Source of the DNA: JBBQVS01 sp964250765
GTDB taxonomy: Bacteria; Chloroflexota; Ktedonobacteria; Ktedonobacterales; Ktedonobacteraceae
Assembly (NCBI GenBank): GCA_964250765.1
Contig: CAXUHF010000005.1
Coordinates: 17,234 to 81,233, forward strand
Direction: 5' to 3'
DNA: 64,000 nt
Made by a program: the position numbers and the translations under genes. The notes below the pieces were generated by a model. The model saw only the letters and a program-made list of their open reading frames with translations, ran no database searches and was not told the DNA's origin. Positions 52,342 through 61,083 of the stretch are shown here, one piece after another. Numbering within the stretch: position 1 is the first letter of the stretch; every line of letters begins with the position of its first letter.

Positions 52342-54471
52342 ATGATTGTGCAAGATGATATTGAAATGCAGCAGCAAAGTCTGGCAAATGCCTGGCATCT
52401 TCAGGTTGGTCGTGACATTTGCGCAGACATGAATGCAAGCCTTGACCATGAGTGGCTTGTCACTAATGGTATCGGTGGCTATGCATCGGGTGCTATTTCG
52501 GGTGCGACGACACGCTGTTATCACGGTCTTTTAGTCGCTTCACTACACCCACCAGTTGAGCGTACCGTGATGGTGACAAAGGTGGATGAAGAGCTTTTGC
52601 TTCCTGATGGACGTTCGTTTTCATTAGGCGTCAACGAATATCAGGGTGGAGTCATAGACCCACGTGGCAACGTTCATTTAGAATCTGTGACTCTTGAAGG
52701 TGATATCGTATGCTTTGTCTATCGCCTTACTGAAACGCTCACCTTAGAGAAGCGCGTCTGGATGGAGTACGGACAAAATACCACCTATGTGCAATATATG
52801 CTGCGCGGTGTCGTAGAGATAGGGCAAGGGAATACACCTGTTACACTTACGCTGATTCCGTTCTGCCTCTACCGCGATTATCACGCTGTTACAAAGGGCG
52901 CTGGTGATTGGCAGTTCAACGTAGACAATCAAGGTAGTCGCTGTCAAATACGTGCTTTTGATGGTGCATCACCCTATCAACTTATCGCTGGTCCAACCGC
53001 GTCATTTACGCATACTGGCGTCTGGTATTGGCGTGTTACTCACCGCCGCGATACTGAACGCGGACTTGCAGACCATGAAGATGTGTATCAGCCGGGTATG
53101 TTCGACATCACTCTTACTCCTGGAAGTCGTACTACTCTTGTACTGAGTGCTGAAACGAAACTTTCTGAGATGTTTGGCGGTTCACAACATGAAGATGCAG
53201 TGATGCAGGCTATGTTGCGTCACCAGCGTCGCATTCGGCAACTGCTTTCCACAGCTAATCACTTTATTGATGATCTTCAGCAACACGATCCTGTACGTGC
53301 ACGTCTGGTTGTTGCCGCCGATCAATTCATTGTTGCTCGTCCTGACTATGCCAATCTCGACGCAAACCAGCCATTAAAATTTACACCTGACCGCAAAACT
53401 ATCATTGCTGGCTACCCTTGGTTTACTGACTGGGGACGTGACAGCATGATTGCACTTCCTGGACTCATGCTTGCCACTGGCAGGTATAGTGAGGCGCGTG
53501 GCTTGCTCAAAGCATTCGTCTCCTTCGCGCATAACGGCTTGATTCCTAATCGCTTTCCCGATAACGGTGAAGCACCAGAATATAATACAGCCGATGCAAC
53601 GCTCTGGCTTTTCCATGCCCTTGACCGCTATCTAGCTGTCACCAGTGACTGGACGCTCCTCAAAGAACTTTTTCCAACGCTGCAAGACATCATTGATTGG
53701 CACATTCGAGGAACAGATTTCGGTATAGGTATTGATCCAACTGATGGATTACTGCGCGCTGGTGCGCCGGAAGTGCAATTGACCTGGATGGATGCAAAGG
53801 TGAATGACGTGGTGATAACGCCACGCCGTGGCAAGCCCGTTGAGATAAACGCTCTCTGGTACGTCGCCTTGACCGCTATAGAGGCGTGGGCAGTTCGACT
53901 CTCAACCGATGCAACACAATACAGTCAACTACGTACTCAAATTCGGCAGAACTTTGCCGCACGTTTCTGGAATGAAGAAACAGGCTACCTCTATGATGTC
54001 GTTGATGTCGATGGTGTGAGTGGACAAAATGATGCTTCTTTACGTCCAAACCAGCTTTTTGCCGCTTCGCTCACGCATGAACTACTTGCAGAAGAACATG
54101 TCACGCGTATGTTCCAGCACATCACTCATTCTTTGCTCACACCATTGGGCTTACGCTCGCTTAGTCCAAGTGATCCTGCATATCACAATCACTTCAATGG
54201 TGGTCCTGTTGAACGCGACAGTGCCTATCATCAGGGAACGGTCTGGCCTTGGCTCATGGGCGCATATGTCGATGTCTATCTTCGTATCCATAATGACAAA
54301 AGTACTCTACAACCGCTCCTTCAGCCTTTGATAGATCAGTTGTGGCATACCTGTTTAGGTTCCTTGGGCGAGGTTGCGGAGCCAGAGGCTCCATTCACTG
54401 CTGGTGGATGCTATGCTCAAGCGTGGAGTGTAGCAGAACTTTTGCGTTGCTGGCTGCTCTCTATCGAATAA
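52342..54471 (+). CDS. Glycogen debranching enzyme (amylo-alpha-1,6-glucosidase family)
   Basis: 709 residues. The N-terminal GDE_N-like domain (~30-300) begins with HEWLVTNGIGGYASGAISGATTRCYHGLL. The C-terminal (alpha/alpha)6-barrel (~345-705) contains GYPWFTDWGRDSMIALPGLML, TADATLWLFHALDRY and GTVWPWLMGAYVD, and the catalytic Asp/Glu-type residues D(GRD)S and the Glu region near EMNALWYVALT-like sequence. It removes alpha-1,6 branches or trims glycogen. Located after an aminotransferase, with no other glycogen genes near. GG-AT-AAAAA precedes the ATG. Confidence 0.93.
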   Translation: MIVQDDIEMQQQSLANAWHLQVGRDICADMNASLDHEWLVTNGIGGYASGAISGATTRCYHGLLVASLHPPVERTVMVTKVDEELLLPDGRSFSLGVNEYQGGVIDPRGNVHLESVTLEGDIVCFVYRLTETLTLEKRVWMEYGQNTTYVQYMLRGVVEIGQGNTPVTLTLIPFCLYRDYHAVTKGAGDWQFNVDNQGSRCQIRAFDGASPYQLIAGPTASFTHTGVWYWRVTHRRDTERGLADHEDVYQPGMFDITLTPGSRTTLVLSAETKLSEMFGGSQHEDAVMQAMLRHQRRIRQLLSTANHFIDDLQQHDPVRARLVVAADQFIVARPDYANLDANQPLKFTPDRKTIIAGYPWFTDWGRDSMIALPGLMLATGRYSEARGLLKAFVSFAHNGLIPNRFPDNGEAPEYNTADATLWLFHALDRYLAVTSDWTLLKELFPTLQDIIDWHIRGTDFGIGIDPTDGLLRAGAPEVQLTWMDAKVNDVVITPRRGKPVEINALWYVALTAIEAWAVRLSTDATQYSQLRTQIRQNFAARFWNEETGYLYDVVDVDGVSGQNDASLRPNQLFAASLTHELLAEEHVTRMFQHITHSLLTPLGLRSLSPSDPAYHNHFNGGPVERDSAYHQGTVWPWLMGAYVDVYLRIHNDKSTLQPLLQPLIDQLWHTCLGSLGEVAEPEAPFTAGGCYAQAWSVAELLRCWLLSIE

Positions 54472-54691
54472 GAAACATCTGTATGTAGTAAGATAGTGAG
54501 AGCAAGGTTCGTTGCATTCTCTACGTAAATATAGGAAATTTGTATCATTTCATCACGTTTCATCGCGTTCTCATGAAAATATACTACACTCAGGCATATT
54601 CGTAGTGATGCTGTAGACGCTACAGGAGTCGTAGGTATGCATCATCACTACTATTGTATATCGTGTAACCTCAAATGGAAAGAGAACATTT

Positions 54692-55372
54692 ATGCGCATT
54701 CTTATTGTTGAAGATGATCCACGTCTGGGTCCCAGTTTAAAAAAGGGTTTAGAGGGTAGTCATTATGCAGTTGACCTTGCGACGGATGGAGAGGATGCTG
54801 TTTTAATGACGCTTGCGACAGCGTATGACCTCATCATCTTAGATATCCTCTTGCCAACGCTTGACGGTTTTGCTGTGTGTCAACAGGTGCGCAGTCAGGG
54901 ACGTACTATGCCTATTCTCCTTCTCACCGCGCTTGGCGAGATTGAGCACCGCGTGAAAGGCTTGGACCTTGGTGCCGATGACTACTTGGTGAAGCCTTTT
55001 GCCTTTAGCGAGCTAGAAGCTAGAGTGCGTGCGCTCTTGCGGCGTGGTACTCAGGTCAAGCCCTCTGTTTTGCAGTTTATGGACATTACCTTAGATCCCG
55101 GCACACATGAAGTGCGGCGTGGTGAGCGCGTCCTCACGCTTTGTAACAAAGAATACGCTCTGTTAGAGTTTTTTATGCGTCATCCACATCAAGTGTTAAG
55201 TCGGTCAATGATCGCGGAACATGTTTGGGACGGCGATGCTGAGCATCTTTCTAATGTCATTGATGTCTACATTCGCTATTTACGGCGCAAATTGTGTAAC
55301 CAGAGCGAGCCAGACGTAATTTATACCGTTCGTGGTTCAGGTTATCAACTGAAGGAACCCGTGCTTGTATGA
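54692..55372 (+). CDS. OmpR-family response regulator
   Basis: 226 residues. Receiver domain (1-118) with acidic pair E7-D8-D9, phospho-acceptor D51 (IILDILLPTLDG) and K101 (DDYLVKP). The C-terminal winged helix (130-222) has ALLEFFMRHPHQVLSR and VIDVYIRYLRRKL. It is followed by the histidine kinase with an ATGA overlap, forming a two-component pair. GAAAGAG-ACATTT precedes the start. Target genes unknown. Confidence 0.95.
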   Translation: MRILIVEDDPRLGPSLKKGLEGSHYAVDLATDGEDAVLMTLATAYDLIILDILLPTLDGFAVCQQVRSQGRTMPILLLTALGEIEHRVKGLDLGADDYLVKPFAFSELEARVRALLRRGTQVKPSVLQFMDITLDPGTHEVRRGERVLTLCNKEYALLEFFMRHPHQVLSRSMIAEHVWDGDAEHLSNVIDVYIRYLRRKLCNQSEPDVIYTVRGSGYQLKEPVLV

Positions 55373-56853
55373 AATGGAGATTGAGCACACCAGGGATTCG
55401 TATCCAACTCACAGTGTGGTATACACTTGTCTCTGCTGTCCTAATTCTCATTTTTGGCGTGACCTTGTATACTGCACTCCAAACTATGCTCATCTCCAGC
55501 TTTGATACAACACTACAAATGCGGGCGCAACAGGTAGCCGAAGGGGTATCAGTTCATCATAATGATGTGAGCGTGAGCGATATTGTAAGTGAATTGCCGG
55601 AACTCAACGCAACTGCCGCCCTTCTTGATCCTGAAGACGTAAATAATGGTAAGGGTAGCAACGGAGATAGCATGGCTGTGTATAGTAATAAGAGTATTAT
55701 TGTTCGAGTTTTCGATATACATGGTAGAACGCTTTTTTGTTATCCCACATCCTATAATACTGCGCCTCTTAGTTCAAGTATCTCCGAACCATTGCAGGGA
55801 AAACCGTGGCATGGCACTATTACCAATACGAATGGACAGCAAATTAGATTGTATAGTACGATGCTAGTGAACGACAAAACCATTTTTGGTGTTGTTCAAG
55901 TTGGGCAACCACTTGCATCTGTCAATGAGAGAATGCAAGATATTATATTTTTGTTGCTTCTATGTACTCCACTCGCCCTCCTATTTAGTGCGTACGGCAG
56001 TTACTGGCTTGCTGGTCGTGCATTCCGACCAATTCACCACCTAACCAGTGTGGCACACGAAATCGGCGCGAAAGAATTGCATCAGCGCGTTCCTATACCC
56101 TCCGCTCATGACGAAGTACGAGAGCTTGCCCTGATTTTCAACCAGATGATTGGACGATTGGAACGGGCCTTTAATCAGCAACGTCGATTTGTCGCAGATG
56201 CTTCACATGAATTACGAACTCCTGTTTCTGTTATTCGTAGTATCACCGATGTTGCTCTTTCACAACCTTCAGCACCTGAAGAATATGTATTGGTGTTGAA
56301 AGAGATTAATGCGGAGTCTGAACGACTTGGAAAGCTCATTAACGATCTTCTTGCACTCGCGCGTGCTGATGAGGGACTGGTGCAATTCGATCATGATACG
56401 GTACAGCTTGATCTTCTTACTTCTGATGTTGTGGATAGCATGGAAGCTCTGGCTGCTGAACGTAAGATCGCGCTTACTGTGGGAGAACTTCATACTGCAA
56501 CGATTCTAGGTGATGCTGCGCGCTTGATACAAGTTATTATGAGTCTCGTTGACAATGCACTTACCTACACAAATGCAGGTGGTTGTGTAACGCTTTCCGT
56601 GAAAACGACGAAAACACATGCCTTGCTCGTTGTCCGTGATACAGGTATCGGTATCGCTTCTCAAGATCAACCACATATCTTTGAGCGCTTCTATCGTGCC
56701 GATCCAGCACGTTCGCGTGCGGCTGGCGGTTCCGGTCTCGGTCTTTCAATTGCCGATTGGGTGGTTCGCGCTCACGATGGAACTCTCAGCGTTGAGAGCC
56801 GACCTGGACAAGGTTCAACATTTACAGTTGTGCTTCCCTTACAGAACGCGTAA
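55369..56853 (+). CDS. Sensor histidine kinase (EnvZ/CusS-like)
   Basis: 494 residues. TM1 (~14-36) and TM2 (~191-215) flank a ~155-residue periplasmic-type sensor. A HAMP (~213-268) leads to HisKA with H280 (DASHELRTPVSV), and HATPase with NxxxN-like VDNALTY, DTGIGI, FERFYR and GGSGLGLSIAD. It overlaps the response-regulator gene by ATGA at its start and the convergent kinase-phosphatase gene by 15 bases at its end. The signal is unknown; the CusS/QseC-like layout often senses metals or envelope stress. Confidence 0.95.
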   Translation: MKWRLSTPGIRIQLTVWYTLVSAVLILIFGVTLYTALQTMLISSFDTTLQMRAQQVAEGVSVHHNDVSVSDIVSELPELNATAALLDPEDVNNGKGSNGDSMAVYSNKSIIVRVFDIHGRTLFCYPTSYNTAPLSSSISEPLQGKPWHGTITNTNGQQIRLYSTMLVNDKTIFGVVQVGQPLASVNERMQDIIFLLLLCTPLALLFSAYGSYWLAGRAFRPIHHLTSVAHEIGAKELHQRVPIPSAHDEVRELALIFNQMIGRLERAFNQQRRFVADASHELRTPVSVIRSITDVALSQPSAPEEYVLVLKEINAESERLGKLINDLLALARADEGLVQFDHDTVQLDLLTSDVVDSMEALAAERKIALTVGELHTATILGDAARLIQVIMSLVDNALTYTNAGGCVTLSVKTTKTHALLVVRDTGIGIASQDQPHIFERFYRADPARSRAAGGSGLGLSIADWVVRAHDGTLSVESRPGQGSTFTVVLPLQNA

Positions 56854-58806
56854 AACAATCGCGCTAGCGTTTCCTTCACTACCACTTTTGCTTGCTATTT
56901 CAACCAACAGGTGCGCTAGCGATTGTATCTCCTTATCTTGAGATAGAATATCTTCTATCTGCTTGTCATGTATCATAGTCCATAGCCCATCTGTACACAG
57001 TAAAACCATGTCATTTGGCTCAACATCCTGCTGAAAAAGGTCAACCTGTACTTGATACGTATTTCCTAGATAACGATGGTGCTGATTCCTTTTTGCGCTC
57101 TTATATAGTTCGTCAGGTCGTAGTAATCCAGCTACAACTAAATCGCCTGCTAATGTATGATCGTTGGTGAGACAGTGCAAACCAGTAGTCGCACTAAAAT
57201 GGTACACACGACTATCGCCAACATGCGCGCCATAAAGACGATGATTATGCACTAGAGCCACCGTCATTGTACTGCCCATCGCTGTTTCATAGTCTGCATT
57301 GCAATGGTAAATCACCTGATTCGCTTGTCGCACGCCATCTTGTAACCACTGTTTCAGGATAGAAGTAGGAGGCCGCGTTGCTTGTGTTCCATATGTGCTT
57401 CCTATAGTCGCTTGAATGTTTTGTGGTGTTGCCTGTGACGCAATTCGTCCTGCTGTAGCAAGAAGTGGCAACACTACATCCGCGAGCGTTTCTATGCCTA
57501 AACGACTAGCTTCGCGTCCTTTGACATGTAATGGTTTCGCAAGAGCAGCATCTTCTGAACTATTTTGCTTGCCACGTAGACCATCCGCGACTGCAAATAG
57601 GCCGAAGGAATGTGGTGGCGGTGCGAGATTGATTCCTAGTCCCTGGGCGATCAGCAACATATCCTCGTTTTCCTGCGCGTTACGTCCAATATCGCTAGAG
57701 TAGCCTACTTCACATGCTTCCATCTGCAACTGTGATGTCTCTTCTAAATTATGTCCACAATAGCGGCAAAAGTGTGAACTGCCACGGTTCTCTCTACCAC
57801 AAATTGGACATGGATTTTCTGGTACTAGTATCCGTACTAGAACATTCGTGTTATTTGAAACAGGTGCTGCTTCGGCTATAGTTGGTGCAGAAGCTTCGGG
57901 GGATGTTCCAACCGCAAGCGCATCGTTCAGGGCGTCTGCAAAAGCGCGTGCGGATTGAAATCGTTTGTGCGGGTCCGTTTCTATTGCCTGTAGCAAGACT
58001 GCATCGACAGATGCAGGAAGCCAGGTGTTTAAAGTACTTGGTGGTGGTAGTTCAGAGGCGTGACTGCGTACTACTGCTTGAAAGGGCAACAAACCTGTCA
58101 TAAGCTGGTAAGCTACAACACCCATCGCGTAGATGTCGCTTGCTGGCTCTGCTTTTCCTTGCTCTTGTTCTGGTGCGATATAATGCTCTGTGCCCAGTGA
58201 CCAACCGCGTTGCGTAAGCGGTTTCTCTTGCTGCATCGCCCGTGCGATACCAAAATCTGTCACAACAAGCCGTCCATCATCTTGGTGTAACAACAGGTTT
58301 GATGGCTTAATATCACGATGTACAATCTGTAGTGGGTGAGCATGAACCGCATCAAGTGCATCTGCAAGCTCGTTCAAATATTGTTGTGCCTGCGCGACCG
58401 GCAAGGGATGCTCTCCTTTGAGCAGAGCTTTGACGGTTCCTCCAGTAATTAGGGGCATCACCAGATACAATATGTTTCCATCACTCCCGAAGTTAATCAC
58501 TGGCACAATGTTTTTGTGGTGTAACTGATGAGCGTAGCGAGCCTCACGTCGGAAACGCTCCATCGCAGTCTCTTCATCCGCTTGCTGGTACGTTATCGAC
58601 AACACTTTGAGTGCAACCTGTTTCATATCAAAGGTATCGCTTACTCGATAGACGGCACCCATACCACCAAGCCCGATCAATGTCTCGATGCGGTACCTTC
58701 CAGCGACAATTGCCTCTGGTAGGAGACAGCGACACGTAGGATTAGTACATTGAGTGCTTCCATCAGGACACATTCTCTGACAACGTGGATTCAGACAACG
58801 TGGCAT
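56839..58806 (-). CDS. Ser/Thr protein kinase fused to PP2C-type phosphatase, with zinc ribbons
   Basis: 655 residues. A first Cys-rich ribbon (CLNPRC ... CTNPTC, ~4-25) precedes a Hanks kinase domain (~35-300): glycine loop GLGGMGAV (45-52), K67 (VALKV), HRD H163-D165, DFG 184-186, and APE 211-213. A second ribbon CPIC-x11-C-x2-C (333-350) precedes a PP2C domain (~365-655). The PP2C keeps NED (380-382), DGL (408-410), GDSRVY, and TDGLW. The usual DGMGGH is DGLRGK here, and the final D-N pair reads EGN. So the phosphatase may be weak or changed. The gene overlaps the convergent histidine kinase by 15 bases. Confidence 0.92.
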   Translation of the reverse strand: MPRCLNPRCQRMCPDGSTQCTNPTCRCLLPEAIVAGRYRIETLIGLGGMGAVYRVSDTFDMKQVALKVLSITYQQADEETAMERFRREARYAHQLHHKNIVPVINFGSDGNILYLVMPLITGGTVKALLKGEHPLPVAQAQQYLNELADALDAVHAHPLQIVHRDIKPSNLLLHQDDGRLVVTDFGIARAMQQEKPLTQRGWSLGTEHYIAPEQEQGKAEPASDIYAMGVVAYQLMTGLLPFQAVVRSHASELPPPSTLNTWLPASVDAVLLQAIETDPHKRFQSARAFADALNDALAVGTSPEASAPTIAEAAPVSNNTNVLVRILVPENPCPICGRENRGSSHFCRYCGHNLEETSQLQMEACEVGYSSDIGRNAQENEDMLLIAQGLGINLAPPPHSFGLFAVADGLRGKQNSSEDAALAKPLHVKGREASRLGIETLADVVLPLLATAGRIASQATPQNIQATIGSTYGTQATRPPTSILKQWLQDGVRQANQVIYHCNADYETAMGSTMTVALVHNHRLYGAHVGDSRVYHFSATTGLHCLTNDHTLAGDLVVAGLLRPDELYKSAKRNQHHRYLGNTYQVQVDLFQQDVEPNDMVLLCTDGLWTMIHDKQIEDILSQDKEIQSLAHLLVEIASKSGSEGNASAIVLRVL

Positions 58807-58835
58807 AACAACTTCTCTCCATCTACTACAAGCAC

Positions 58836-59195
58836 TTAAATCTTTTTCACGTCTGTGACGGTTCTCTCGTTTTGCACATTCCCTGTATTTAACGTAGACT
58901 TTGGCTCTAGGAACAATACGTGCGCCTCTTCATCCGCAACTGGTAGGTGCTCAACACCCTTCGGAATAATCGTGAACTCACCCTCATCCAGCCAGATGTC
59001 GCGATCCCGCAACTTGATAAGCAAGCGTCCCTTGACCACAAGAAACAACTCATCTTCATTTTCGTGGTGATGCCACACAAATTCACCCTTGAGCTTCGCA
59101 AGCTTAACGTGACTATCATTGAGTTCGCCAACGATCTTTGGACTCCAATACTCTTGAAATAGACTGAACTTATCAGCAAGGTTAACTTTTTCCAT
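58836..59195 (-). CDS. Cupin-domain protein
   Basis: 119 residues, one cupin barrel: HHHENEDELFLVVKGRLLIK and GEFTIIPKGVEHLPVA carry the metal-ligand His/Glu positions. These small cupins bind a metal and may be isomerases, dioxygenases or sensors. AAGGAGCAAC precedes ATG 59195. It ends 29 bases before the kinase-phosphatase gene and may be transcribed with it. A 15-bp palindrome lies just upstream. Confidence 0.9.
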   Translation of the reverse strand: MEKVNLADKFSLFQEYWSPKIVGELNDSHVKLAKLKGEFVWHHHENEDELFLVVKGRLLIKLRDRDIWLDEGEFTIIPKGVEHLPVADEEAHVLFLEPKSTLNTGNVQNERTVTDVKKI

Positions 59196-59208
59196 GTTGC
59201 TCCTTGTA

Positions 59209-59251
59209 TGCTCTCAGCATAGTATTATGAAGAAGCTATGCTGAGAGCATA
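59209..59251. promoter_or_regulatory. 15-bp inverted repeat upstream of cupin gene
   Basis: ATGCTCTCAGCATAG (59209-59223) and CTATGCTGAGAGCAT (59237-59251) are perfect complements with a 13-base spacer. They lie between the divergent cupin and epimerase genes, with the left arm close to the cupin ribosome-binding site. A palindromic operator, or an mRNA stem at the cupin 5' end, is plausible. Confidence 0.55.
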
Positions 59252-59335
59252 TCTCTTGGATTGAATACACTCATAAATATATGTACTGTGTAGTATATAA
59301 CGCAAAGCGATTATACAACAGGAGGGATTTGCTCT

Positions 59336-60412
59336 ATGCGCGTTCTTGTTATTGGTGGCACAGGCTTTATGGGTCCGAGAGTTGTACGTCTCTTGCATGA
59401 GCAAGGTCACACGGTCACCGTATTTCACCGCGGCAAAACTGAGGCTGATTTACCGAAGGATGTGCAACATATTCACAGTGGTGATGTTTCCAATGGTGTA
59501 GAACTGATTGGGTGGCGAACACATTTCTTACCGAAGTATGCGAATGAGTTTCAACACCTTGCACCTGATGTTGTGCTTGATATGACCTCAAGTGGCGAAC
59601 AGGATGCGCAGGTTGTCGTTGATACATTTCGAGGTACTACCTCAAGGCTTGTAGAAATTAGCAGTGGTGACGTTTATCGTGCTTACGGACGCGTGCTACG
59701 CACTGAACCAGGCCCCCCTGATCCAGTACCTCTCACAGAAGAGTCACCTTTACGTGAGAAACTGTATCCCTATCGTGAAGAAACTCTACGCAATCAAAAT
59801 GACCCGCTACCGGTGAAAGACTTCTACGAAAAGATATTGGTTGAACAAATTGTCATGAATGCGCCAGAGCTTTCAGGAACTGTTTTGCGCCTTCCTGCTG
59901 TATATGGGCCAAACGATGCTCAGCATCGCCTCTTCGAGTTTTTGAAACGTATGGATGATAGACGCTCTGTTATTCTTTTAGAGGAAGTTTCTGCTCATTG
60001 GCGTTGGACACGAGGCTATGTTGAGAATGTTGCTTTTGCTATAGCATTGGCTGTCACTGATAAACGTGCAGCTGGACGTATTTACAATGTCGGTGAGCCA
60101 AAAGCTCTCTCGATGCAAGAATGGGTGCAGGCTATAGGGAAGGCGGCAGAGTGGAATGGCGAGATCGTTGTTGTGGATAAAGAGAATATGTCTCCTTATC
60201 TTGATATGGATGTAGAAGGATTGCGCCAAGACCTAGATAGTGATAGCACACGTCTACGAATCAAACTTGGCTACAAAGAACCTGTCTCTATAGAAGAAGG
60301 TTTGAGATATACGGTAGCATGGGAACGAGCAAATCCACCAAAAGAAATTGATCCCAAACAGTTTGACTATAATGCCGAAGATGCTGTACTTGCGAAGATA
60401 GGCAAGCGATAA
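59336..60412 (+). CDS. NAD-dependent epimerase/dehydratase
   Basis: 358 residues of the extended SDR family. VIGGTGFMGPRVVRLL (4-19) is the Rossmann motif, VFHRGKTEADLP the cofactor-selecting region, and ISSGDVYRAYGRVL and FYEKILVEQ the catalytic area; the classical Y-x3-K spacing is not exactly present. YGPND and GRIYNVGE are further family blocks. It acts on a nucleotide-activated sugar or similar substrate. AGGAGGG precedes ATG 59336 by 9 bases. It ends 3 bases from the convergent hypothetical gene. Confidence 0.88.
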   Translation: MRVLVIGGTGFMGPRVVRLLHEQGHTVTVFHRGKTEADLPKDVQHIHSGDVSNGVELIGWRTHFLPKYANEFQHLAPDVVLDMTSSGEQDAQVVVDTFRGTTSRLVEISSGDVYRAYGRVLRTEPGPPDPVPLTEESPLREKLYPYREETLRNQNDPLPVKDFYEKILVEQIVMNAPELSGTVLRLPAVYGPNDAQHRLFEFLKRMDDRRSVILLEEVSAHWRWTRGYVENVAFAIALAVTDKRAAGRIYNVGEPKALSMQEWVQAIGKAAEWNGEIVVVDKENMSPYLDMDVEGLRQDLDSDSTRLRIKLGYKEPVSIEEGLRYTVAWERANPPKEIDPKQFDYNAEDAVLAKIGKR

Positions 60413-60415
60413 CAG

Positions 60416-61057
60416 CTACTGCTCTTCGTGCCGTATAACCGTGAACGGATACTTCGCAGGTCGCTGTTTCGTTTCTTTCACATGGCCTGGATGTGAAATG
60501 CTCACCTCTATTGAGGCTGCATCCTCGCCTAATTGCGATGCCAAGATGCGGATTGGCTTCTCAAGAGGCGACGAAAGTTCCAGTATAGCATCACATACAG
60601 GGCACGGAAGACGTGTCTGCTTCACCTCAGGAAATGTGAGCAGGTAGCTAATGTTCGTGTGTTGCTCTTCTGCTGTTGCTGCTTCATTCTTTGGTCGCAC
60701 CGAGCGAATTGCGATCTCGTGGTCTTTGTTGCGTACCGCGAACGCTGTAAAATCGCTATTACTGTAGGGAGAATGCGAGGATTGTGGATACATTGGGTTG
60801 TCAGTAGGGATAGATGCGTCGGGCGTGAAGCGGTATGATATCTGGACATAGGTAGTGTGAGGATCAGATTTTGCCCACGGCTTAAGCGAAAAATAGTGCT
60901 TCTCACCTGCCGGATCGGTCAAATAGCCCTCATCGTTGCCGTCGAAGCGTTCGCGTAACTCCGCGATAGAACGTGCTTTTACCGTCCCTATCGCTCTTGC
61001 TGGCACTTCGCTAACGATCAGTGTCATCTTCCCCGGTATCCCATTAAACAGTGGCAT
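60416..61057 (-). CDS. Hypothetical protein next to hybrid sensor kinase
   Basis: About 213 residues, of no recognised family. Beta-rich in the first half (MTLIVSEVPARAIGTVKA), with a single C-x2-C (LPCPVCDAIL) near 160-170 and a Pro/Lys-rich end. The frame is open to 61084, where its ATG overlaps the stop of the upstream histidine kinase (TAATG). ATG 61057 has GGGAG at 8 bases and is preferred. Either start places the gene in the same transcript as the kinase. No function is assigned. Confidence 0.65.
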   Translation of the reverse strand: MPLFNGIPGKMTLIVSEVPARAIGTVKARSIAELRERFDGNDEGYLTDPAGEKHYFSLKPWAKSDPHTTYVQISYRFTPDASIPTDNPMYPQSSHSPYSNSDFTAFAVRNKDHEIAIRSVRPKNEAATAEEQHTNISYLLTFPEVKQTRLPCPVCDAILELSSPLEKPIRILASQLGEDAASIEVSISHPGHVKETKQRPAKYPFTVIRHEEQ

Positions 61058-61083
61058 TATTTCTACTCCCAATAACTTTAGCA

